Positions 1 to 6,572 of a DNA stretch of 11,979 nucleotides are shown piece after piece. The DNA lies in contig CAMUNJ010000016.1 in NCBI GenBank assembly GCA_947090235.1, positions 1 through 11,979 of the forward strand, in the 5' to 3' direction. Both the position numbers and the translations under genes were made by a program. Origin of the DNA: an uncultured Bacillota bacterium (GTDB taxonomy: Bacteria > Bacillota > Clostridia > Christensenellales > UBA1242). The stretch's first letter is position 1. Each line of letters starts with the position of its first letter. Below the pieces are notes generated by a model, which saw nothing but the letters and a program-made list of their open reading frames with translations, ran no database searches and was not told the origin of the DNA.

Positions 1-130
1 GGCTGGATTTATAACTAAAAAAGTTAGAAAAGTTGAAAAGGTCAACACTTCTGATAAGTTATATCTTATTTTAAAGGCTTGTGCTTTACTTCTTGTTATG
101 ACCGCTTTGATTGCTATGATTATTCAATAG
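1..130 (+). CDS. C-terminal fragment of a membrane-anchored protein, function unknown
   Basis: An open frame enters from the left edge (first full codon at base 2) and stops at TAG 128-130, giving 42 residues. The fragment starts with a lysine-rich stretch (KKVRKVEKV) and ends with a hydrophobic segment of roughly 20 residues (LKACALLLVMTALIAMIIQ), which reads as a C-terminal transmembrane helix with the positive charges on its N-terminal side. A strong terminator follows about 50 bases later, so this is the last gene of an upstream forward unit. The family cannot be told from so short a tail. That it is coding rests on the uninterrupted frame, the coherent charged-then-hydrophobic pattern and the well-placed terminator. 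Confidence 0.6.
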   Translation, partial: AGFITKKVRKVEKVNTSDKLYLILKACALLLVMTALIAMIIQ

Positions 131-177
131 TTAATATAAATTGATTACAAATAAGAAAAAATTTTAATTTTAAGTTT

Positions 178-205
178 GCAAACTATTCAAATAGTTTGCT
201 TTTTT
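178..205 (+). terminator. Intrinsic terminator after the left-edge gene
   Basis: The arms GCAAACTAT (178-186) and ATAGTTTGC (191-199) pair perfectly over 9 bp around a 4-base loop TCAA, followed by six T (200-205). This is a textbook Rho-independent terminator. It separates the left-edge gene from valS. It is not part of a recognisable T-box leader: no T-box sequence or anticodon-loop domain is visible in the 123 bases before valS. Confidence 0.85.
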
Positions 206-206
206 A

Positions 207-236
207 TTGCAATTTATTTATACTTAAATGTATAAT
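207..236 (+). promoter_or_regulatory. Probable sigma-A promoter of valS
   Basis: TTGCAA (207-212) and a consensus TATAAT (231-236) are separated by 18 bp, directly downstream of the preceding terminator. Transcription would start near base 243, at or just before the ribosome binding site GGGAG (243-247), giving a 5' leader of only about 11 bases before the ATG at 254. The -10 box is convincing and the -35 is moderate. The start site is inferred from spacing alone. Confidence 0.55.
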
Positions 237-253
237 TTAAACGGGAGAAAACT

Positions 254-2863
254 ATGCTAGACAAAACTTACAATCCTCAAGATTTTGAAAGAGAAATTTA
301 TCAAACTTGGCTTGAAAAAGGTTATTTTACTAATCAGCCAGATAATAGAAAAAAATATTCTATTGTTATGCCTCCTCCAAATGTGACTGGCAAGGCTCAC
401 ATTGGACATGCTTTGAATAATACTGTTCAAGATATTTTGATTAGAACTAAAAGAATGCAAGGCTATAATGCACTTTGGATTCCTGGAACAGACCATGCTG
501 CTCTTGCAACAGAGGAGGTTTTGGTTAGAGCCTTAAAAAAAGAGGGCTTGACTAAAGAGGGAATTGGAAGAGAAGAGTTTTTAAAACGCGGTTGGCAATG
601 GTATGGTCAATATGGCAATATAATTTGCGATCAACTTAAAGCACTCGGTGTATCCTGCGATTGGAGCAGGCTTGCTTTTACTATGGACGATAATTTAAGT
701 CGTGCTGTTAAACATGTTTTTGTTGATTATTTTAATAGAGGGCTTATTTATAAAGGCACTCGTGTTGTAAATTATTGCCCAAGTTGTAAAACATCTATAT
801 CAGATAATGAGAATGTTTATAAAGAGCAACAAACTTTTTTATGGCATATTAAATATCCTTTTGCTGATGGCAGTGGATTTGTGACGGTTGCAACAACTCG
901 TCCCGAAACACTTTTTGGTGATACCGCTGTTGCCGTTAATCCGAAAGACAAGCGTTATGAAGGTCAAATAGGAAAAGATTTAATTTTACCTTTAGTAAAT
1001 CGCAAGATAAAACTTATAGCTGATGATTATTGTGAAATAGGTTTTGGTACTGGTGCAGTTAAGATTACGCCTGCACACGATCCAAATGATTATGAGGTAG
1101 GACTTCGTCATAAACTTGAAATTATTTCTTGTATAGGTGACGACGGAAAACTTACAGAAGTGGCAGGTGAGTTTGCTGGGCTTGATAGAATAGAAGCAAG
1201 ACCACTTATTGAAAAGGCTCTTGAAAAGGGTGGTTTCTTATTAAAGAAAGAGAAATACAAAAATCAAGTTGGAACTTGTGAGCGTTGTGGCACTATGACT
1301 GAGCCTAAGATTTCAACTCAATGGTTTGTTAAAATGAAAGACCTTGTTAAACCTGCTATAGAGGCAGTTAAAAAAGGTGAGGTTAAATTTTATCCTAAAC
1401 GTTTTGAAAAGTTTTATCTAAACTGGCTTGAAAATATTCAAGACTGGTGTATTTCTCGTCAAATTTGGCTTGGTCATCGTATACCTGTTTACTATTGTGA
1501 ATGTGGACATATGTTCGCTAGTGAAGTTGAGCCTAAAGTTTGTCCTAAGTGTGGTAAAAGCCATATTGAACAAGACAAAGATGTTTTGGACACATGGTTT
1601 TCGTCTGCTTTGTGGCCTTTCTCTACACTTGGTTATCCAGATAAGACCAAAGATTTAGAGTATTATTATCCTACAGATGCTCTTGTAACTGGCCCTGATA
1701 TTATTACATTCTGGGTTTCAAAAATGGTGTTCTCTGGGCTTGAATTTATGGGTAAAGTACCTTTCAAAGATGTTGTTATCAATGGAATAGTTAGAGATGC
1801 AAAAGGTATAAAAATGTCTAAACATTTAGGCAACGGCATTGATCCTCTTGATGTTATTGCAGAGTTTGGCACTGATGCTCTTCGTTTGAGTTTGATTAGC
1901 GGTATGAGCATGGGTACAGATGTTAAATATAGTTTGGACAAAGCAAAAGAGGCAAAAATATTTATAAACAAACTTTTCAATGCAAGTAAATTTGTTCTAC
2001 AAAATATAGAGGGTATTAAAGTTTATGATTTAAATAAACTAAAATTAGCAGAAAAAGATAAGTGGATTTTAAGTGAACTTGACAATTTAATCAAGAGCGT
2101 AAATAAGGCTATGGACAAATACACAATTGGTGTAGCGATTGGAAATTTGCTTGAATTTACTATTTCTAAATTTTGCGATTGGTATATAGAACTTGCTAAA
2201 GTTGACCTTTATGCCGACAATCAAGAAAGAAAACAAACTACTCAAAATATACTTTTGTATGTTTTGACAAACTTGTTAAAACTTTTCCATCCTTTTATTC
2301 CTTTTATTACAGAAAAGATTTATCAAGAACTACCAAATCATCAAGAAACAATCATGCTTGCTGCTTATCCAAAAGCAGGAGTTGTGAAAGGTTTGAAAAA
2401 CAATTTTACTCTTGTTATTGACGCTATTAAATCCATTAGAAATGCTAGAAGCGAATTTAATGTGCCAGACAATAAGCGTACAAATTTGTATGTTTTGGCT
2501 GGTAGCGATCGTCAATTAGTTAGCAGTAATTTAAAAGAGATTGCAAAACTAGGTTTCGGTTTAGAGATTAGCATGCTTCAAAGTGAAAAACTTGACGAAA
2601 AGTGTGTTAAAGTTATAAGCACTCTTGCTACAATTTTTATTCCTATGGGAGAACTTGTTGATAATGCTAAGGAAATAGAACGCATTGAAAAAGAAATTAA
2701 AAATTTGGAATTTGAAATTAATCGATCAAATAAAATGCTTTCAAATCAAGGTTTTGTTGCAAAAGCACCTCAACATTTGATTGACAACGAAAGGGCAAAA
2801 CTACAAAAGAATCAAGAGTTATACATCAAACTTCAAAATGATTTGGCAGAATTAAAAAAGTAA
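254..2863 (+). CDS. valS: Valyl-tRNA synthetase (class I)
   Basis: Charges tRNA-Val with valine in the cytoplasm and hydrolyses mis-charged threonyl-tRNA-Val. At 869 residues it is full length for bacterial ValRS (about 880). Visible in order: PPPNVTGKAHIGHAL with the ATP-binding HIGH motif at 49-52; the CP1 editing domain with TTRPETLFGDTAVAVNP from 214 and GTGAVKITPAHDPNDY near 265-280; cysteine pairs CPSC (175-178), CERC (342-345) and CxC/CxxC (415-433) typical of zinc-bearing ValRS; DVLDTWFSSALWPFSTLG at 443-460; the KMSKS-loop at 520-524; the anticodon-binding helical domain near 600-730; and a C-terminal coiled-coil tRNA arm from about 800. The KMSKS motif reads KMSKH, an unusual last residue. 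ATG 254 has GGGAG seven bases upstream. The next gene starts 10 bases after the stop, so the two are co-transcribed. Confidence 0.97.
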   Translation: MLDKTYNPQDFEREIYQTWLEKGYFTNQPDNRKKYSIVMPPPNVTGKAHIGHALNNTVQDILIRTKRMQGYNALWIPGTDHAALATEEVLVRALKKEGLTKEGIGREEFLKRGWQWYGQYGNIICDQLKALGVSCDWSRLAFTMDDNLSRAVKHVFVDYFNRGLIYKGTRVVNYCPSCKTSISDNENVYKEQQTFLWHIKYPFADGSGFVTVATTRPETLFGDTAVAVNPKDKRYEGQIGKDLILPLVNRKIKLIADDYCEIGFGTGAVKITPAHDPNDYEVGLRHKLEIISCIGDDGKLTEVAGEFAGLDRIEARPLIEKALEKGGFLLKKEKYKNQVGTCERCGTMTEPKISTQWFVKMKDLVKPAIEAVKKGEVKFYPKRFEKFYLNWLENIQDWCISRQIWLGHRIPVYYCECGHMFASEVEPKVCPKCGKSHIEQDKDVLDTWFSSALWPFSTLGYPDKTKDLEYYYPTDALVTGPDIITFWVSKMVFSGLEFMGKVPFKDVVINGIVRDAKGIKMSKHLGNGIDPLDVIAEFGTDALRLSLISGMSMGTDVKYSLDKAKEAKIFINKLFNASKFVLQNIEGIKVYDLNKLKLAEKDKWILSELDNLIKSVNKAMDKYTIGVAIGNLLEFTISKFCDWYIELAKVDLYADNQERKQTTQNILLYVLTNLLKLFHPFIPFITEKIYQELPNHQETIMLAAYPKAGVVKGLKNNFTLVIDAIKSIRNARSEFNVPDNKRTNLYVLAGSDRQLVSSNLKEIAKLGFGLEISMLQSEKLDEKCVKVISTLATIFIPMGELVDNAKEIERIEKEIKNLEFEINRSNKMLSNQGFVAKAPQHLIDNERAKLQKNQELYIKLQNDLAELKK

Positions 2864-2873
2864 AAGGGGTTTT

Positions 2874-3722
2874 ATGGCAAAGGTTAAATTTAAAGATTTA
2901 TCTAAAAAAGATAAGATTTTTAAGAGCATTAATTTAGCATTGATGAGCATTTTGGCTGGGATTATCATTGGATTAACAATTTATTTTTGGGTTGTTGGTG
3001 ATCCTAGAAATAGAGTGCCAGCAGGTTTTACTATGCTATTTGCAGTTCTTGCACCTTGGCTTTTTGAACTTATTTTTAGAACGCGTATTCCTAATGTTTT
3101 ATTTTTTGGAATAGAAATCTATTTGATTATTGCAGGTATTTGGGGGAGTTTACTTTCTGGTTATGTTCAATTTGCGTGGCTTGATATAGTTGTTCATATG
3201 ATAATGGGTTATTTTTGTGCAATGCTTGGAATTTTTGTTATTTCAAGAGCCACCGATTATAACAAAATCAAACCTTTTGCAATTATACTTTTTTGTTTCT
3301 TTTTCTCGCTTGGAATTGAACTTATTTGGGAACTTGGCGAGTGGTTTTCAGATATATTTGTAGGACAAACTGCACAAGGACCAAAGATTGATGGCTACGG
3401 AGTTCCTCTTGTTACTGATACTATGGAAGATATCTTATGCAATTTTTCAGGCTCGATTATTTTTGTAATTCATTATTGCATTGGAAAGTTTTCCAAATGT
3501 GGTCTTGGCATAAAAACAATCGAAGGTGAACTAGCAAAAGGATATATGCAGTCTTCTCAAATTGAAATTTTGAGTAATGAACAACTACAAGTTAAAGACG
3601 AGGTTTCTAAATTTGAGGGGATAAAAATGCAAGAAAATATAAAGAAAGAAGATGATAATATCAAATTATCTAAGAAAAAACCAACTTCAATTAAAAGTAG
3701 TAAAACAAAAAAAGAGATTTAA
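2874..3722 (+). CDS. Six-helix integral membrane protein, DUF2238/YjdF-like
   Basis: 282 residues with predicted transmembrane helices near 19-41, 50-67, 76-95, 103-124, 134-152 and 187-204, then a charged, lysine-rich cytoplasmic tail (about 205-282). Several polar residues lie in or next to helices: D104 and H108 (LDIVVHMIMG), E149, E153, E156 and D160 (ELIWELGEWFSD), Q165/Q168, and the DTMED motif at 182-186. This order (D..H..G in one helix, WE..E..D in the next, then a Q and a DTM-D motif) matches what I recall of Firmicutes membrane proteins in the DUF2238/YjdF group; their function is not established. The placement is by motif memory, not by a search. ATG 2874 follows AAGGGG closely and lies 10 bases after the valS stop, so it shares the valS transcript. 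No functional link to ValRS is evident. Confidence 0.85.
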   Translation: MAKVKFKDLSKKDKIFKSINLALMSILAGIIIGLTIYFWVVGDPRNRVPAGFTMLFAVLAPWLFELIFRTRIPNVLFFGIEIYLIIAGIWGSLLSGYVQFAWLDIVVHMIMGYFCAMLGIFVISRATDYNKIKPFAIILFCFFFSLGIELIWELGEWFSDIFVGQTAQGPKIDGYGVPLVTDTMEDILCNFSGSIIFVIHYCIGKFSKCGLGIKTIEGELAKGYMQSSQIEILSNEQLQVKDEVSKFEGIKMQENIKKEDDNIKLSKKKPTSIKSSKTKKEI

Positions 3723-3739
3723 AATAAATCTCTCTTTTT
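3713..3739. terminator. Bidirectional terminator between convergent genes
   Basis: AGAGATTT (3713-3720) and AAATCTCT (3726-3733) form an 8-bp stem around AAAAT. Read forward it is followed by CTTTTTA. Read in reverse it is followed by TTTTTTTGTTTT. The hairpin overlaps the stop codon of the forward membrane-protein gene and lies just after the stop of the reverse LRR gene, so it probably serves both. The stem is AT-rich and weak, and the reverse direction has the better T-tract. Confidence 0.6.
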
Positions 3740-4304
3740 ATTGTTGAGGAAGTTCAAAAACTTCTCTAGTATTTTCGTTAAATCCCATTGTTGATGTTTC
3801 ACCTTGAACAAAATTAACTTTTTTTCCTTGTTCATCTCTATGATAAGTAACAACTTTTAAAACTCCATTTTCAACATTTGCAAGTTTAAAGGTTTTGAGA
3901 TTTTTTGATGTTTTAGGTGCTGTTGTTGCAGAATAAACATTAAATATATCGTCATTTTTGATTCTCATATTCATATCAATTGTAGTTAACTTACTATTGT
4001 TTTTAAAGGCACTAGATTTTACATCTACTAAAGGTGAAGAGCAATGCACTTCTTCAAGTTCAAGACAATTTCTAAATGCAAACTCTTGGATTTCAGTTAA
4101 TGTGCTTGGAAGAAAAACTCTTCTTAGATGACGAATATTTGCAAGAGCATATTTATCTATAATTGTTGTGCCTTCTTCTATCACTAAGTCTTCTTTTTTA
4201 GCAATAAATTCTACAACTTTCTTTCCATTTGTCTTTCCAAAAATTACGCTGCCATCGCTTATTAATTCATATTTTGTTAAACTTTTTATGTATTTGATTG
4301 TCAT
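3738..4304 (-). CDS. Small BspA-type leucine-rich-repeat (LRR_5) protein
   Basis: 188 residues. The middle section (about 38-110) carries LRR_5/BspA-type units of about 23 residues: TIIDKYALANIRHLRRVFLP, then TEIQEFAFRNCLELEEVHC, then VKSSAFKNNSKLTTIDM, each with the typical I..xAF..C..L..V spacing. The family usually acts as a protein-protein recognition scaffold. Here the N-terminus (MTIKYIKSLTKYELISDG) is neither a signal peptide nor a membrane helix, and no anchor or C-terminal sorting signal is present, so the protein appears cytoplasmic. That is unusual, since BspA-like proteins are mostly secreted. The C-terminal 60 residues are not recognised. ATG at 4304 has AGGAG six bases upstream (4311-4315 on the plus strand) and its own near-consensus promoter. 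It is a single-gene unit, convergent with the valS operon. The partner or ligand is unknown. Confidence 0.85.
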   Translation of the reverse strand: MTIKYIKSLTKYELISDGSVIFGKTNGKKVVEFIAKKEDLVIEEGTTIIDKYALANIRHLRRVFLPSTLTEIQEFAFRNCLELEEVHCSSPLVDVKSSAFKNNSKLTTIDMNMRIKNDDIFNVYSATTAPKTSKNLKTFKLANVENGVLKVVTYHRDEQGKKVNFVQGETSTMGFNENTREVFELPQQ

Positions 4305-4326
4305 ATTTTTCTCCTAATCCTTGCAT

Positions 4327-4355
4327 ATTCTATCATATAAAAAGGGGACTGTCAA
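4327..4355 (-). promoter_or_regulatory. Near-consensus promoter of the LRR gene
   Basis: Read on the minus strand: a perfect TTGACA (4355-4350), a 17-bp spacer and TAGAAT (4332-4327). The predicted start is near 4320, giving a leader of about 16 bases with the ribosome binding site AGGAG. The -35 box lies inside the hairpin of the terminator ending the upstream ABC operon, so terminator and promoter share sequence. Confidence 0.75.
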
Positions 4356-4366
4356 GTCCCTTTTTT
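4339..4366 (-). terminator. Terminator of the MarR/ABC operon
   Basis: On the minus strand GGGACT (4360-4355) pairs with AGTCCC (4350-4345) around the loop TGAC. The stem is flanked by six A upstream and by C plus five T downstream, which extend it if one C is bulged. It lies about 20 bases after the stop codon of the fused ABC transporter. The plus strand also reads as a terminator (T6 at 4361-4366). Confidence 0.8.
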
Positions 4367-4384
4367 AGTAATTTTATAAAAATT

Positions 4385-6547
4385 TTATTCATGTCGCAAA
4401 CTTTCTACAGGGTCAAGTTTTGCAGCCTTAGAAGCAGGGTAAAGTCCAGATAAAACTGATATAAAAATGCTTATTCCAAGAGCGCCAACAAAGTACCACC
4501 AGCGGAAACTTATTGGTGCAAGCCCAAGGGTTGCATTAAATATAATAATCAAAATTAAACCTGCTAAAAGTGACAAAAGTATTCCTACAATTCCGCTCAA
4601 TAAACCAATCAAAAAACTTTCTGTAGAAAATATTCTTTTTATATCTTTGCGTCTTGCACCTATAGATTTGAGTACACCTATTTCGCGTGTTCTTTCGCTT
4701 ACACTCATGTATAAAACAACTAAAATCATTATTGCAGCAACAAACAAAGAAATTCCAGAAATAACTGCAAGTGCGATTGAAAATGTAGATAGCATACTGC
4801 TAAACATTCCTGCAAATTGTTGCTCAACTGCTCCAGAGTAGGTATCTAAACTATCTAGATAGTGAGTTATGAGATCTGTGGTTTTAGGGTCATCTGTTTT
4901 GATGTAAACTGAGGTTGGAGCAAAAGGAATTTGTTTGCCTGTAAGTTCTTGAGAATATTCAACAAGTTTTGAAAAATAGTTGTAATCAATATACATAACA
5001 GGAAAGCCTTCAAATAAATTTGTAACATCAATAATTCCTGATATTGTTGGATTGCCTGTCAAATTATGTTCTTGGCTAGATATTCCATCTGTATTTATTC
5101 CAAGTGTTGGAATATTGATAGAAACGATTGGTTTATTTTCAACTAATTCTTCTGGGCTTTCAAAGCCTAATGCTTTTACGGCTGCTTTAGAAAGCAAAAT
5201 TTCATTCATGCCACTAAGTTCGCCGGCTATCATATTTGACTTTTCATAATATGGAGGTGTTGTGTAGATAAAGAATAAGTCTTTAGATGAGGTTTGAGTG
5301 CCTTCCGGATTATAAACACCATTTTCGTCACATTTAAAAGAAAAAGAGGTGTTTGTGCCAAATGTCATAACGCTAAATCCAAAAGAAAGATTTTGATTTC
5401 TATCTACTTGAAATTGCTTTTGATTTTTACTTAATTCTTGATTTATTTGATCAATAAGTCTATCAACTTCGTCCTTATTATTTTCGTCTTTGTCCTTGAT
5501 ATTAAATGATAAAGGTTTGAAAGGTGAACCCATCATATCGTTTCCATCTTGACCTTTTTGAGATTTTTTTGTTATAGAAACATAGTACGGGTTGTTATAT
5601 TCTTCGGCTAGATTAGAAATATAATCTGTAAGACCAGAGCCAAAAGAAAGCATAATAATCATGGCTAAAATTGAGATTGAAACGCCAATCGCCATAAGTA
5701 AATTTTTTGTTTTGCTAGCCCACATATTGTGGAAAGAAAGTCTAAGTGCAGACCAAAGAGATAGGTTTTGTTTTGTAGACTTTTTATTAGAATTTTTATC
5801 TTGATTTTCTTCAACAAGGGCTTGACTTGCTTTCTTTTTGCCTTTTTTATAATTTTTGTTTTTCTCATCCCTAACAATTTTACCGTCAGAAATCTCAACA
5901 ACTCTTGAAGAAATAGAGGCAACTTTTTCTGAGTGGGTGACCATGATAACGAGTTTGCCTTCATCGGCTATTTCTTTTAATATATCCAATATTTGAATTG
6001 TTGTGCCACTATCTAATGCACCAGTAGGCTCATCTGCAAGGATTATCTCGGGTTCGTTTATCAATGCTCTTGCTATCGCAACGCGTTGTTTTTGACCTCC
6101 ACTCAATTGATTAGGTTTTTTCTTTAATTGTTTTTCTAGACCTAGTCGAGACAAAAGTTTTGTGGCTTTTTCTACTTTAACACTTTCTTTTTCATTGGAT
6201 AGGGTTAATGCAATTGTCACATTATCTAAAATTGTTAGGTGAGGTATGAGGTTAAATGATTGAAAAACAAATCCGACCTTATTTTTACGATAGTTATCAA
6301 GTTGTTTATCTTTTAATGTTCGCAAATTTACGCCATCTGCGATTATATCTCCTTCAAAATCGCTATCTAAACCTCCAATTAAATTCATAAGTGTACTTTT
6401 TCCACTTCCACTTTCGCCAATTATCGATACGAGTTCGCCTTTTTTGAAGTTTACATTTATATCAGTTAGTGCATGAAAGGTATTTTTATTGCCTAATTTA
6501 TAAAATTTATTTACATTAGTCAGTTGTAATTTATTTTCCTCTTTCAT
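4385..6547 (-). CDS. Fused ABC ATPase/FtsX-type permease (MacB-like)
   Basis: 720 residues. The N-terminal ATPase (about 5-228) shows Walker A GESGSGKST (44-52), Q-loop Q96, signature LSGGQ (148-152), Walker B IILADEP (168-174) and switch H205; all are intact and of the LolD/MacB subfamily. A lysine-rich linker (about 228-262) leads to a permease with TM1 at 283-303, an extracytoplasmic domain of about 285 residues (304-588), and TM2-4 near 590-613, 640-669 and 685-703. The FtsX-type ends ERTREIGVLKSIGARRKDI (618-636) and GLYPASKAAKLDPVESLR (701-718) are clear. Such type VII ABC proteins act by mechanotransmission, exporting peptides or antibiotics or handling lipoproteins or cell-wall stress, rather than by a transmembrane channel. 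The substrate cannot be read here. AAGGAG precedes the ATG, 25 bases after the previous stop; it is the last gene of the MarR operon. Confidence 0.93.
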   Translation of the reverse strand: MKEENKLQLTNVNKFYKLGNKNTFHALTDINVNFKKGELVSIIGESGSGKSTLMNLIGGLDSDFEGDIIADGVNLRTLKDKQLDNYRKNKVGFVFQSFNLIPHLTILDNVTIALTLSNEKESVKVEKATKLLSRLGLEKQLKKKPNQLSGGQKQRVAIARALINEPEIILADEPTGALDSGTTIQILDILKEIADEGKLVIMVTHSEKVASISSRVVEISDGKIVRDEKNKNYKKGKKKASQALVEENQDKNSNKKSTKQNLSLWSALRLSFHNMWASKTKNLLMAIGVSISILAMIIMLSFGSGLTDYISNLAEEYNNPYYVSITKKSQKGQDGNDMMGSPFKPLSFNIKDKDENNKDEVDRLIDQINQELSKNQKQFQVDRNQNLSFGFSVMTFGTNTSFSFKCDENGVYNPEGTQTSSKDLFFIYTTPPYYEKSNMIAGELSGMNEILLSKAAVKALGFESPEELVENKPIVSINIPTLGINTDGISSQEHNLTGNPTISGIIDVTNLFEGFPVMYIDYNYFSKLVEYSQELTGKQIPFAPTSVYIKTDDPKTTDLITHYLDSLDTYSGAVEQQFAGMFSSMLSTFSIALAVISGISLFVAAIMILVVLYMSVSERTREIGVLKSIGARRKDIKRIFSTESFLIGLLSGIVGILLSLLAGLILIIIFNATLGLAPISFRWWYFVGALGISIFISVLSGLYPASKAAKLDPVESLRHE

Positions 6548-6572
6548 TTTTAACTCCTTTTGTTATATGCAT

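Noticed and set aside
178..205. Hairpin before valS as a T-box or attenuator
   Set aside because: It precedes the likely valS promoter and has the form of a simple terminator for the preceding gene.
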